A stretch of DNA of 64,000 nucleotides from Ectopseudomonas composti (GCF_001567565.1 NZ_LSSW01000029.1:558001-622000); one strand, 5' to 3'. Positions 32,692 through 42,333 are shown, counted from the stretch's first letter. Numbers and translations are program-made. Notes: a model not told the origin generated them from the letters alone.

Positions 32692-34344
32692 ATGACGCAG
32701 TTGCTCCAGGACACTTATGACTACCTGATCGTCGGCGCCGGACCGGCCGGTTGCCTGCTGGCCAATCGGCTCTCCGCCGACCCTGGCGTCAGCGTGTTGC
32801 TGATCGAAGCCGGTGGTCGTGACAACTATCCCTGGATCCATATTCCCGTCGGTTATCTCTATTGCATTGGCAATCCGCGTACCGACTGGTGCTACAGCAC
32901 CGAGGCCGATCCCGGCCTGCACGGTCGCTCGCTGAAATACCCGCGCGGCCGTGTGCTCGGTGGCAGCTCCTCGATCAACGGCATGATCTACATGCGTGGT
33001 CAGGCGGCTGACTACGATGGTTGGGCTGGCGCCGGCAATCCCGGCTGGGCCTGGCGCGATGTGTTGCCGCTGTTCAAACGCTCGGAAAACCATTTCGCCG
33101 GCACGAGTGAAGTGCATGGCGGCGACGGCGAGTGGCGGGTCGAACGCCAGCGATTGTCCTGGGAGATTCTCGAGGCCTTCCGTGAGGCGGCGGCGCAGAG
33201 CGGTGTCGCCAGCATCGATGATTTCAACGGTGGCGATAACGAAGGTTGCAGCTACTTTCAGGTCAACCAGAAACGCGGGGTGCGCTGGAATGCTTCCAAG
33301 GCCTTTCTGCGCGACATCCGCCAGCGTCCCAATCTGCAGGTGCTGACCGGCGCCGAAGCCGAGCGTCTGGAGCTGGCCGATGGGCGTGCCAGTGCCCTGC
33401 ACCTGCGCTACCACGGGCGAGCGCTGCGCGTCACGGCGCGGCGCGAGATCATCTTGTGTGCTGGCGCCATCGGGTCACCGGCCTTGCTGCAGCGCTCCGG
33501 CATCGGCCCGCGCGCGCTGCTCGAAAAGCTGGGTGTCGGTGTTCGCCACGAGCTGCCCGGTGTCGGCGGCAACCTGCAGGATCATCTGCAGTTGCGCCTG
33601 ATCTATCGGGTCGAGGGCGTGAAGACGCTCAATCGCATCGCGGCCACGCCCTGGGGCAAGCTGGGCATGGGCCTGGAGTACCTGCTCAAGCGCAGCGGCC
33701 CCTTGTCGATGGCGCCCAGTCAGCTCGGCGCCTTCGCCAAGTCCGACCCCGGGCAGGCGCGCGCCAACCTGCAGTATCACGTACAGCCCTTGTCTCTGGA
33801 GCGCTTTGGTGAGCCCTTGCACGACTTCCCGGCTTTCACCGCTTCGGTGTGCAACCTGCGCCCGCATAGCCGCGGCCGTGTGGACATCGCCTCGGTCGAT
33901 GCCAGCGTCGCCCCGCTGATCCGTCCCAACTATCTGAGTGATGAGCGGGATCTCAAGGTGGCCGCCGATGCCATTCGCCTGACCCGGCGTATCGTCGCCG
34001 CGCCTGCGCTGGCGAGCTACCGGCCCGAGGAATACAAGCCGGGGCCGGCCTATGACAGCGAGGAGGATCTACAGCGCGCTGCTGGTGAGATCGGCACCAC
34101 CATCTTCCATCCGGTGGGCACCTGCGCGATGGGGCGGGGGCGTGAAGCGGTGGTCGATGCGCGCCTGTGCGTGCACGGCATCGCTGGTTTGCGCGTGGTC
34201 GACGCCTCGATCATGCCGAGCATCACCTCGGGCAACACCTGTTCGCCGGTGCTGATGATCGCCGAGAAGGCTGCGCAGATGATCACCGAGGACGCGCGAC
34301 GCCAGCACCAGGCGAGTTCGGTGCGTGAGACTGCGCTCAGTTGA
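32692..34344 (+). CDS. GMC-family FAD-dependent alcohol/choline dehydrogenase
   Basis: 550 residues. FAD Rossmann motif YLIVGAGPAGCLLANRLS (about 11-28), GMC signature 1 GRVLGGSSSINGMIYMRGQ and signature 2 GAIGSPALLQRSGIG. The catalytic pair is in FHPVGTCAMGRG (His) and SGNTCSPVLMIAEKAA (Asn). Most like BetA/AlkJ-type membrane-associated alcohol dehydrogenases; no betB, betI or choline transporter adjoins, so choline is not indicated. The start has GAGGATATTC upstream. The 3' end overlaps the convergent diguanylate cyclase gene by 8 nt. Confidence 0.88.
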   Translation: MTQLLQDTYDYLIVGAGPAGCLLANRLSADPGVSVLLIEAGGRDNYPWIHIPVGYLYCIGNPRTDWCYSTEADPGLHGRSLKYPRGRVLGGSSSINGMIYMRGQAADYDGWAGAGNPGWAWRDVLPLFKRSENHFAGTSEVHGGDGEWRVERQRLSWEILEAFREAAAQSGVASIDDFNGGDNEGCSYFQVNQKRGVRWNASKAFLRDIRQRPNLQVLTGAEAERLELADGRASALHLRYHGRALRVTARREIILCAGAIGSPALLQRSGIGPRALLEKLGVGVRHELPGVGGNLQDHLQLRLIYRVEGVKTLNRIAATPWGKLGMGLEYLLKRSGPLSMAPSQLGAFAKSDPGQARANLQYHVQPLSLERFGEPLHDFPAFTASVCNLRPHSRGRVDIASVDASVAPLIRPNYLSDERDLKVAADAIRLTRRIVAAPALASYRPEEYKPGPAYDSEEDLQRAAGEIGTTIFHPVGTCAMGRGREAVVDARLCVHGIAGLRVVDASIMPSITSGNTCSPVLMIAEKAAQMITEDARRQHQASSVRETALS

Positions 34345-35983
34345 GGCGCTCGTCCTGGCCGTCGTGGAATACGGCGCGGTTGCGCCCGCCGTGCTTGGCC
34401 TTGTATAGCGCCTCGTCGGCCAGTTGCAGGACCACGCTGAGTTCGGCGTGATCCACTGGCCAGAGCGCGCCGCCGACGCTGCAACCGACGCGCACGTCGG
34501 CGACCTCCAGCAGTACCGGCTGGCCAAGTGCGGCGATGGCGCGCTCGGCTACCAGGCGTGCGTGGCTTTGCCCATCCTGCCCGGGCACTTGCAGCACCAT
34601 GAGAAACTCGTCGCCGCCTAGGCGCGCAACCATGTCGCCGTCACGCAGGCAGCCGCGCAGGCGTTGGGCGATCTCCCTCAACAGGTGGTCACCGCTGGCA
34701 TGGCCGTGGGTATCGTTGACCGGTTTGAAGCCATCGAGGTCGAGATAGAGCAACGCCAGACAGTCATGTTGCAGGTGGCTGCGTTGCTGGGCCTGGGGTA
34801 GAAATTTCTCCAGCGCCATGCGGTTGGGCAGGCCCGTCAGTGCGTCGTGGTGGGCGAGGCTTTCCATCATGCCCAGTGCTGTCTGCTGCAGGGTCAGGCT
34901 TTCCACCAGGTGGCGGATGGACTGACTCAACTGGTGAATTTCACGACTGCCGCGCAGTTCGGGTATCTCGGTGATCTCCCCGGCGCTGAGGCGGTCCGCT
35001 GCATTGGCGATGTCGCGCAGCGGCCGGGTGAAATAGCTGCTGACCAGCCAGCCAATCACCGCGAACACCAGTGCCAGGCCGCTGCCCCACAGCAGGATGC
35101 TGCGCAGCAGGTTCTGCGCCGGAGCATCGGCGATTTCCAGTGATTGCCGCGCTACGACCGTCCAGCCCAGACCGGGGTAGTCCCGATAGCCCTGGCTCAG
35201 GGTCAGGCCGGTAAGGTATTCGTTGCCGTCCGGCCACTGCTGCACCTGCCAGCGACTCTGCCCGGGCTGCAGTCCGGCCAGGGCTGGCAGCTCCAGCTTC
35301 TGGCCGATCAGGTCCTGCGGGCCAAGCAGGATGTCGTGGTCCTGGCCGATCACGAAGAATTCGACCAGGTGCCGATCCTGGCTCGGGCCAAGGATCGAAT
35401 CGCGGATCTCGTTTGCCCAGGCCCAGGACAGGTGACTGGACAGGACGCCGGCCAGGCTGCCGTCGTCTGCGATGACCGGCAGGCTGATGTCGACGAACTT
35501 CATCGCCTCACCACTTGGGTTGGGCAGCAGCTTGGCCAGCATGGCCGCTTCGTGCACATCGCCGATGAACAGCCCGTTGCGTCCTTCCAGATAGACGGGC
35601 CTGTGCGCGATGCTGACGTTTTCCAGTATGCCGTTGCTCGACGCCAGGACCCGGCCGTTCGGGTCGGTGAAGCCGATCCAGGCGATGCTCGGGATTTCCT
35701 GCTGCAGGCTGTCGAGCAGGCGTCGTACCTCGGCGATGTCATCGGGCTGGCGTAGCGCCTGGAGGTTGCCGAGCACCCGCAGCACCGAGGCGCGCGATGC
35801 CATGTCGCGATCCAGTCGATCGACCATCGAGTAGGACAGCTCGGCCATGTCGCGGCCCACATCCTGGCGAATCTGCTGGCTGGTGTGCTGGCCGATCAGC
35901 GTGCCCAGCAGCCAGCTGAGGGCACACACCAGCAGGGCGACGAAAAGGGCGAAGATGCTGCGCAGGCTGTAGGTGAAAGGCAT
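34337..35983 (-). CDS. Membrane-bound sensor diguanylate cyclase (Cache-HAMP-GGDEF)
   Basis: 548 residues from ATG 35983, chosen for CAGGAA nine nt upstream and because the first membrane helix follows directly (SIFALFVALLVCALSWLLG); earlier in-frame ATGs at 36004 and 36091 exist. A periplasmic Cache-like sensor spans about 40-285, a second membrane helix lies near 295-315, and a HAMP-like linker spans 315-370. The GGDEF domain has HDALTGLPNRMALEKFL, LYLDLDGFKPVNDTHGH and the active motif RLGGDEFLMVLQ. It makes cyclic di-GMP. No I-site RxxD is obvious just upstream of GGDEF, and no EAL domain is present. It is divergent from the VIT/vWA gene. Confidence 0.92.
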   Translation of the reverse strand: MPFTYSLRSIFALFVALLVCALSWLLGTLIGQHTSQQIRQDVGRDMAELSYSMVDRLDRDMASRASVLRVLGNLQALRQPDDIAEVRRLLDSLQQEIPSIAWIGFTDPNGRVLASSNGILENVSIAHRPVYLEGRNGLFIGDVHEAAMLAKLLPNPSGEAMKFVDISLPVIADDGSLAGVLSSHLSWAWANEIRDSILGPSQDRHLVEFFVIGQDHDILLGPQDLIGQKLELPALAGLQPGQSRWQVQQWPDGNEYLTGLTLSQGYRDYPGLGWTVVARQSLEIADAPAQNLLRSILLWGSGLALVFAVIGWLVSSYFTRPLRDIANAADRLSAGEITEIPELRGSREIHQLSQSIRHLVESLTLQQTALGMMESLAHHDALTGLPNRMALEKFLPQAQQRSHLQHDCLALLYLDLDGFKPVNDTHGHASGDHLLREIAQRLRGCLRDGDMVARLGGDEFLMVLQVPGQDGQSHARLVAERAIAALGQPVLLEVADVRVGCSVGGALWPVDHAELSVVLQLADEALYKAKHGGRNRAVFHDGQDERLN

Positions 35984-36117
35984 GTAAAGCGATTCCTGAA
36001 GCATCAGGCGAAGAGTAGTAGGGCGTATTCCACATAAACACCACACAATCTGCAAACTGCATCCACAGTGGCGTTGCAGCATCGCGGGCATTGATTCCCT
36101 CTACAAGGATGCCTGCG

Positions 36118-38097
36118 ATGCTACGCCGTCTGATGATTCATTGTGTTGTGCTGCTGCTCATGGTGCCGCCAGCGGTACTTGCTGATGAGCAGGGCTTCAG
36201 CCCTTATTTCGCGCTGGATGGCGCTGACCCCGAGCTGGACCGGCTGCCGCTCAAGTCCACGGCGGTCGAGGTGCAGGTGCTGGGCATGATCGCTGATGTG
36301 CGGGTGGTCCAGCAGTACCGCAATGAAGGCAGCCGTGCCCTGGAGGCGCGCTACGTGTTCCCTGCCTCGACCCGCGCGGCAGTGCATCACATGCAGGTGC
36401 GGATCGGTGAGCGCGTGCTCCAGGCGCAGATCCGCGAGAAGCACAAGGCCCAGGCTGAATTCCAGCAGGCCAAGAGTGAGGGCAAGACCGCGGCGCTGCT
36501 GACCCAGCAGCGAGAAAACGTGTTGCAGATGAATGTGGCCAACATCCTGCCAGGTGATGTGGTGGATGTGGAGCTGCGTTATACCGAGCTGCTGGTGCCG
36601 CGCGAGGGTGTGTACAGCTTCGTTTATCCGACGGTGGTGGGGCCGCGCTACAACGGCGCGCCGGGTATGGCGAGCCACAAGCCGCTGGGCTGGACGGCGA
36701 CCGCACATCTGCCAGAGGGTGTGCCGCCGGCAACCGGTTTCAGTCTGCAGGTGGAGCTGGCCAGCCCGACCTCGCTGACCTCGGTGGTCTCGCCGACTCA
36801 CCGTATCGAGCAGCAGGTGCTGGGGGAAGGGCGGGTCAAGGTGAGCCTCGCCGATGACGGTCGTCCGGCGGACAACCGTGATTTCATCCTCGATTACCGC
36901 CTGGCCGGCGACGCCCTGGAAAGCGGCGTGCTGCTCAGTCAGGGCGCCGAGGAGAACTTCTTTCTGGCGCTGATCGCACCGCCCAAACGGGCGGCAGCGA
37001 GCATGGTCGTGCCGCGCGAGTACATCTTTGTGGTGGATATCTCCGGCTCCATGCACGGTTTTCCGCTGGACACCACCAAGGCGCTGCTGCGCAATCTGAT
37101 CGGTGAACTGCAGCCGACGGACCGCTTCAATGTTCTGCTGTTTTCCGGCAGCAATACCGTTTTGGCGCCGCGGCCGCTGGCAGCCAGCCAGGACAATATC
37201 GACAAGGCGCTCAAGTTGCTGGAAACGCGCATGGGCAGTGGCGGTACCGAACTGCTGCCGGCGCTGCGCGAGGCCATGGCCATGCCGCGTGACCCGGAGC
37301 GCTCGCGCAATCTGATCGTGGTCACCGATGGATATGTCACTGTCGAAAGCGATGCCTTCCGCCTGGTGCGCGAGAACCTGGGGCAGGCCAACCTGTTTGC
37401 CTTCGGTATCGGCAGCTCGGTCAACCGTGCCTTGATTGAGGGCCTGGCCCGGGCCGGGCAGGGCGAGCCGTTCGTGGTGCTCAATAATCAGGATGCGCAG
37501 CTGGAGGCTGAGCGCCTGCGGCGGATGATCGAGGCGCCGCTGCTGACCCAGGCGCAGATGAGCTTCCATGGCCTGGATGTGTATGACGTCGAACCAGCGG
37601 CCTTGCCCGATCTGTTCGCCGACCGTCCGTTGCTGATGTTCGGCAAATGGCGCGGGAAGCCGCAGGGCTACCTGCAGGCCGGCGGGTTGAGCAGCCAGGG
37701 CAGCTTTCACACCGAGGTACCGATTGGCCCGGCGCAGGTGTTGGAAAGTGGACAGGCGCTGCGCCATCTCTGGGCCCGGCACAAGGTGGCGGCGCTGATG
37801 GACGAGGAGAACCTGAGCCGGGGTTATGCCCATAGCCAGGCCATTCTCGATCTGGGGCTGAAATACGGCCTGCTGACTCCCTACACCTCGTTCGTGGCGG
37901 TCGACGAGCAGGTACGCAACCCGCAGGCCGCTGAGACTGCGACCGTCGACCAGCCGCTGGCGCTGCCGCAGGGCGTGAGCAACCAGGCGGTGGGGGCTAT
38001 GGTGCCGTCGACGCCGGAGCCGGGCGTGTGGGCAATGTTGCTGCTGGCTGCTTGCCTGGGAGGCTGGATGTGCTGGAGGCAGCGTGATGCACGCTAG
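36118..38097 (+). CDS. VIT and vWA domain surface protein with PEP-CTERM-like sorting tail
   Basis: 659 residues from ATG 36118 (AAGGA eight nt upstream), giving a clean signal peptide MLRRLMIHCVVLLLMVPPAVLA. A VIT domain (about 45-165; EARYVFPASTRAAVHHMQVRIG) is followed by a vWA domain (about 295-470) with an intact MIDAS motif FVVDISGSMHG. The C-terminus is STPEPGVWAMLLLAACLGG followed by a basic WRQRDAR, the tripartite PEP-CTERM plan of short motif, hydrophobic helix and positive end. An exosortase is encoded immediately downstream with an 11-nt overlap, so this is its likely dedicated substrate. MIDAS-containing surface proteins usually bind other proteins. Role unknown. Confidence 0.88.
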   Translation: MLRRLMIHCVVLLLMVPPAVLADEQGFSPYFALDGADPELDRLPLKSTAVEVQVLGMIADVRVVQQYRNEGSRALEARYVFPASTRAAVHHMQVRIGERVLQAQIREKHKAQAEFQQAKSEGKTAALLTQQRENVLQMNVANILPGDVVDVELRYTELLVPREGVYSFVYPTVVGPRYNGAPGMASHKPLGWTATAHLPEGVPPATGFSLQVELASPTSLTSVVSPTHRIEQQVLGEGRVKVSLADDGRPADNRDFILDYRLAGDALESGVLLSQGAEENFFLALIAPPKRAAASMVVPREYIFVVDISGSMHGFPLDTTKALLRNLIGELQPTDRFNVLLFSGSNTVLAPRPLAASQDNIDKALKLLETRMGSGGTELLPALREAMAMPRDPERSRNLIVVTDGYVTVESDAFRLVRENLGQANLFAFGIGSSVNRALIEGLARAGQGEPFVVLNNQDAQLEAERLRRMIEAPLLTQAQMSFHGLDVYDVEPAALPDLFADRPLLMFGKWRGKPQGYLQAGGLSSQGSFHTEVPIGPAQVLESGQALRHLWARHKVAALMDEENLSRGYAHSQAILDLGLKYGLLTPYTSFVAVDEQVRNPQAAETATVDQPLALPQGVSNQAVGAMVPSTPEPGVWAMLLLAACLGGWMCWRQRDAR

Positions 38098-39442
38098 GTG
38101 GCAATTGCCGGGTGGCGTCTGGCTGTTGCTGCCGGTGGTGGCTCTGTGGCCGCTGTGGCAATGGAGCGCCAGCCGTCTGTTCGATGGTTCGGACGACCCG
38201 TTCGGCATTCTCGCCCTGCTGGCGCTGCTGCTCCTGCTTGGGCGTGAGCGTGCACGGCTGCTGCCGGCGCCGCGTCCATCTTGGTTGCTGGGGGCGTTGC
38301 TGCTCAGCGCCTGCGCCACCTTCAGCGCTGCTGCCTGGCCGATGCTGCTGCGCGCGGCGTTAGGCGTGTGCGCGGTGATGGCGGGCATTCAGGCGCTGCG
38401 CCAGCCCGCGCAGCCGCGCCTGGCGTGGTTCGGTCTGGCCGTTCTGGCGCTGCCGCTGCTGGCATCGCTGCAGTTCTTTCTGGGGTATCCGCTGCGGGTG
38501 ATTACCGCCGAGGTCAGCAGCTGGCTGCTGCAATTGGGTGGCGTGGCGGTCGAACGGCGCGGCAGCACCTTACAGGTGGCGGGGCAGTTGGTGATGGTCG
38601 ATGCGCCCTGTTCGGGCATTCAGATGATCTGGGTGGCCTACTTCACGGCGTTTTTCAGTGCGGCCTGGTGGCGTGTAAGTGATGGCAGTCTGCTGCGGCG
38701 CCTGCCACTACTCGGCGCGCTGGTGCTGGTCGGCAATATCCTGCGCAACAGCGTGCTGGTGATGTTGGAAAGTGGTCAGTGGCAGGGCGCACCGTGGTTG
38801 CACGAGGGCGTGGGGCTGCTGGTGTTCGCGGTGGTCTGCCTGCTGGTGCTGCGGCTGATGGCTGGCGCGCCGCAGGCGGCTTCGCCTGCGCAAGCGCTGC
38901 AAGGTGTGCAGGCACTGCCTGGGCGACCCTTGCTGCTGGCGGCCTTTGCCGGTCTGGCGTGCTGGCCGTTGCTGGGCGAGCAGGCGAGTGCAGGAGCGCC
39001 GCAAACGAGTTTCGTCGAATGGCCGCAGCAGTTCGAGGGGCGGCCGTTGCAGCCCCTGGCTCTGTCGGAGGTGGAGCAGCGCTTCGCCGCCGGTTTCCCT
39101 GGCGCCATCGCGCGCTTTGATGATGGCGAGCGGCTGCTCAGCCTGCGCCATGTCACCCGGCCGAGCCGCAAGCTGCATCCGGCGGCCGACTGCTATCGCG
39201 CGCTGGGTTTTGTCATCGAACGCATCAGCCTGCAGCGCCGGGTCGGCAATCCGGGGCTGCAACGCTGCTTTACTGCCCGCGACGGGCAGTCCGTGCAGCG
39301 CGTGTGCGAATACATCGAGGACGCCGCGGGGCAGAGCTTCACCGACACGTCCGCCTGGTATTGGGCAGCGCTCAGTGGCCGTTCTGCGGGGCCCTGGCTG
39401 GCCGTGACCACGGCGACGGTTATCACGGCGCAAACGCGCTGA
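38087..39442 (+). CDS. Exosortase, with C-terminal EpsI-like extension
   Basis: 451 residues from ATG 38087 (TGGAGG seven nt upstream; GTG 38084 is an alternative). Eight or so membrane helices in residues 1-285. The exosortase triad is intact: C175 in VDAPCSGIQM, R220 in GNILRNSVLV and H239 in APWLHEGVGL. A periplasmic C-terminal domain of about 170 residues (Cys-containing, PAADCYRALGFVIERI) resembles the EpsI-type partner domain found with or fused to some exosortases. It would cut the PEP-CTERM-like tail of the VIT/vWA protein. No second PEP-CTERM gene or polysaccharide locus is in the window, which points to a single-substrate system. Confidence 0.88.
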   Translation: MHARWQLPGGVWLLLPVVALWPLWQWSASRLFDGSDDPFGILALLALLLLLGRERARLLPAPRPSWLLGALLLSACATFSAAAWPMLLRAALGVCAVMAGIQALRQPAQPRLAWFGLAVLALPLLASLQFFLGYPLRVITAEVSSWLLQLGGVAVERRGSTLQVAGQLVMVDAPCSGIQMIWVAYFTAFFSAAWWRVSDGSLLRRLPLLGALVLVGNILRNSVLVMLESGQWQGAPWLHEGVGLLVFAVVCLLVLRLMAGAPQAASPAQALQGVQALPGRPLLLAAFAGLACWPLLGEQASAGAPQTSFVEWPQQFEGRPLQPLALSEVEQRFAAGFPGAIARFDDGERLLSLRHVTRPSRKLHPAADCYRALGFVIERISLQRRVGNPGLQRCFTARDGQSVQRVCEYIEDAAGQSFTDTSAWYWAALSGRSAGPWLAVTTATVITAQTR

Positions 39443-39494
39443 GTGGGTGTGCACATGGCGGCTTGCGCAGATGGTACCGCCTGCCGCTTGGCCC

Positions 39495-39524
39495 TTATCC
39501 CCGGGCGGCGCTCTAAGGTATACT
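39495..39524 (+). promoter_or_regulatory. Possible sigma-70 promoter for prfB
   Basis: TATACT at 39519-39524 is a good -10; TTATCC at 39495-39500 is a weak -35 with an 18-bp spacer. It lies about 97 nt upstream of the prfB start. Confidence 0.35.
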
Positions 39525-39620
39525 TGCGGGCTTTTCCGCAAACTTCGGGTCGCGGCCGGCCAGCAGCCCAGCCTTAGCGTCGTCGCCGCCACCCTTCAGC
39601 CTGAATGAGTGCCGTCCGCC

Positions 39621-40716
39621 ATGGAAATCAATCCGATCCTCAACGCCATCAAGGACCTGTCCGAGCGAACCCAGTCAATTCGGGGGTATCTTTGACTACG
39701 ATCACAAGCATGATCGCCTTGTCGAAGTAAACCGCGAGCTGGAAGACGCCAGCGTCTGGAACAAGCCCGAGTACGCGCAAGCGCTGGGCCGTGAGCGCGC
39801 CATGCTGGCGCAGATCGTCGAAACCATCGACGATCTGACCGGCAGCCTGGCCGACTCCAAGGATCTGCTGGACATGGCCGCCGAAGAGAACGACGAAGGC
39901 GCGGTGAACGACATCGTTGCCGAAGTCGAGCGCCTGCGCGAGATCCTCGAGAAGCTGGAATTCCGCCGCATGTTCAGCGGCGAGATGGACCCGAACAACT
40001 GCTACCTGGATATCCAGGCCGGCTCCGGCGGCACCGAGGCCCAGGACTGGGCCAATATCCTGCTGCGCATGTACCTGCGCTGGGCCGACAAGCGCGGCTT
40101 CAGTGCCGAGATCGTCGAACTGTCCGAAGGCGAAGTCGCCGGCATCAAGGGCGCCACCGTGCACATCAAGGGCGAGTACGCCTTCGGTTGGCTACGCACC
40201 GAGATCGGCGTGCACCGCCTGGTGCGCAAGAGCCCGTTCGACTCCGGCGCGCGTCGCCACACCTCGTTCTCGGCGGTGTTCGTGTCGCCCGAGATCGACG
40301 ACAAGGTCGAGATCGAGATCAACCCGTCCGACCTGCGCGTTGACACCTACCGCTCCTCGGGCGCCGGTGGTCAGCACGTCAACACCACCGACTCGGCAGT
40401 ACGTATCACCCACGTACCGACCAACACCGTGGTGGCCTGCCAGAACGAACGTTCGCAGCACGCCAACAAGGACACCGCCATGAAGATGCTGCGGGCCAAG
40501 TTGTACGAGCTGGAAATGCAGAAACGCAATGCCGCCTCGCAGGCATTGGAAGACAGCAAGTCCGATATCGGCTGGGGCCACCAGATCCGCTCCTACGTGC
40601 TCGATGATTCGCGCATCAAGGACCTGCGTACTGGTGTCGAACGCAGTGACTGCCAGAAGGTGCTCGACGGCGACCTCGACGGTTACCTCGAAGCCAGCCT
40701 CAAGCAGGGCCTGTAA
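39621..40716 (+). CDS. prfB: Peptide chain release factor 2, expressed by programmed +1 frameshift
   Basis: Frame 0 runs from ATG 39621 through codon 24 (CTT, ending 39692) to an in-frame TGA at 39693-39695. A +1 shift there gives CTT-GAC and continues to 40716, for 364 residues, the normal RF2 length. RF2 recognises UGA and UAA: the anticodon-like SPF motif is in RKSPFDSGARRHT, and the peptidyl-hydrolysis GGQ motif is in SSGAGGQHVNTTDSA. The in-frame TGA gives autoregulation: low RF2 slows termination and favours the shift. This is not a pseudogene. lysS follows 80 nt downstream, as in many proteobacteria. Confidence 0.97.
39681..39697 (+). promoter_or_regulatory. prfB programmed +1 frameshift site
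   Basis: CGGGGGTATCTTTGACT: an internal Shine-Dalgarno-like GGGGG just upstream of CTT-TGA-C, the same arrangement as in E. coli prfB (GGGGG TAT CTT TGA C). Confidence 0.95.
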
Positions 40717-40735
40717 GCCCAGTAACCCATCCGTG

Positions 40736-40755
40736 GGCACCGAGCAGTCGGTGCC
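40736..40755 (+). terminator. Hairpin between prfB and lysS
   Basis: GGCACCGA / TCGGTGCC with a GCAG loop, followed after several bases by AAATTTT. Possibly a partial terminator or attenuator; lysS can still be co-transcribed. Confidence 0.55.
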
Positions 40756-40796
40756 TGCTCAAATTTTGTACGATACGCCAGGCAGATAAAGCGACC

Positions 40797-42299
40797 ATGA
40801 GCGACCAACAACTCGACCAGAACGAACTGCAACAGGAAGAAAACAAGCTGATTGCCCAGCGCAAGGAAAAGCTTGCTGCCGTCCGTGAGCAGGGCATTGC
40901 CTTCCCCAACGATTTCCGCCGCGACAGCCTGTGCGCTGACCTGCAGAAACAGTACGAGGGCAAGAGCAAGGAAGAGCTGGAAGCCGCTGCCATCCCGGTC
41001 AAGATCGCCGGGCGCATCATGCTCAATCGCGGCGCCTTCATGGTGCTGCAGGACACCTCCGGTCGTCTGCAGGTCTACGTCGACCGCAAGGGCCTGCCGG
41101 CCGAGACCCTGGAAGCGATCAAGACCTGGGACCTGGGCGACATCATCGCCGCCGAAGGCACCCTGGCGCGCTCCGGCAAGGGCGACCTGTACGTGCACAT
41201 GAACAACGTGCGCCTGCTGACCAAGTCGTTGCGCCCGCTGCCGGACAAGCACCACGGCCTGACCGACACCGAGCAGCGCTACCGCCAGCGCTACGTCGAC
41301 CTGATCGTCAACGACGAAGTGCGTGACACCTTCCGCGTGCGCTCGCAGGTGATCGCCCACATTCGTCGTTTCCTCAACGAGCGCGGTTTCCTCGAAGTGG
41401 AAACCCCGATGCTGCAGACCATCCCAGGTGGCGCCGCGGCCAAGCCGTTCGAGACCCATCACAATGCGCTGGACATGGCCATGTTCTTGCGTATCGCCCC
41501 GGAGCTGTACCTCAAACGGCTTGTTGTTGGCGGCTTCGAGAAAGTCTTCGAGATCAACCGCAACTTCCGTAACGAAGGCGTTTCGACCCGGCACAACCCC
41601 GAGTTCACCATGCTCGAGTTCTACCAGGCCTATGCCGACTACCGCGACAACATGGACCTGACCGAGGAACTGTTCCGCGAGCTGGCTCAGGCCGTGCTGG
41701 GCAGCACCGACGTGCCGTATGGCGACAAGGTGTTTCACTTTGGTGAGCCGTTCGTGCGCCTGTCGGTGTACGACTCGATCCTCAAGTACAACCCGGACAT
41801 CACCGCGGCTGACCTGAACGACGTCGAGAAAGCCCGCGCCATTGCCAAGAAAGCCGGCGCCAAGGTGCTTGGCCACGAAGGTCTGGGCAAGCTGCAGGTG
41901 ATGATTTTCGAAGAACTGGTGGAGAGCAAGCTGGAGCAGCCGCACTTCATCACCGAGTACCCGTTCGAAGTGTCGCCGCTGGCCCGTCGTAATGACCAGA
42001 ATCCGGCCGTGACCGACCGCTTCGAGCTGTTCATCGGCGGTCGCGAGATCGCCAACGCCTACTCCGAGCTCAATGACGCCGAAGACCAGGCCGAGCGCTT
42101 CCTCGCCCAGGTGGCCGAGAAGGACGCCGGTGACGACGAAGCCATGCACTACGACGCCGACTTCGTCCGCGCCCTGGAGTACGGCATGCCGCCCACCGCC
42201 GGTGAAGGCATCGGCATCGACCGCCTGGTCATGCTGTTGACCAACTCGCCGTCGATTCGTGACGTCATCCTGTTCCCGCATATGCGCCCGCAGGCCTGA
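40797..42299 (+). CDS. lysS: Lysyl-tRNA synthetase (class II)
   Basis: 500 residues. N-terminal OB-fold anticodon-binding domain (about 65-170; KIAGRIMLNRGAFMVLQDTSGRLQVYV). Class II motif 1 lies near FLNERGFLEVETPMLQ, motif 2 is EINRNFRNEGVSTRHNPEFTMLEFYQAYADY, and motif 3 is GEGIGIDRLVMLLTNSPSIRDVILFPHMRP. It charges tRNA-Lys in the cytoplasm. Strong terminator 11 nt after the stop. Confidence 0.98.
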   Translation: MSDQQLDQNELQQEENKLIAQRKEKLAAVREQGIAFPNDFRRDSLCADLQKQYEGKSKEELEAAAIPVKIAGRIMLNRGAFMVLQDTSGRLQVYVDRKGLPAETLEAIKTWDLGDIIAAEGTLARSGKGDLYVHMNNVRLLTKSLRPLPDKHHGLTDTEQRYRQRYVDLIVNDEVRDTFRVRSQVIAHIRRFLNERGFLEVETPMLQTIPGGAAAKPFETHHNALDMAMFLRIAPELYLKRLVVGGFEKVFEINRNFRNEGVSTRHNPEFTMLEFYQAYADYRDNMDLTEELFRELAQAVLGSTDVPYGDKVFHFGEPFVRLSVYDSILKYNPDITAADLNDVEKARAIAKKAGAKVLGHEGLGKLQVMIFEELVESKLEQPHFITEYPFEVSPLARRNDQNPAVTDRFELFIGGREIANAYSELNDAEDQAERFLAQVAEKDAGDDEAMHYDADFVRALEYGMPPTAGEGIGIDRLVMLLTNSPSIRDVILFPHMRPQA

Positions 42300-42309
42300 T
42301 GCCTCACAG

Positions 42310-42333
42310 AAAGCCGCCTTCGGGCGGCTTTTT
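42310..42333 (+). terminator. Rho-independent terminator of lysS
   Basis: AAGCCGCC TTCG GGCGGCTT with a tetraloop and a following TTT. Confidence 0.92.

Noticed and set aside
39621..39802. prfB read as a pseudogene or as starting at an internal ATG near 39802
   Set aside because: The TGA is part of the conserved programmed frameshift site and the joined product has normal RF2 length.
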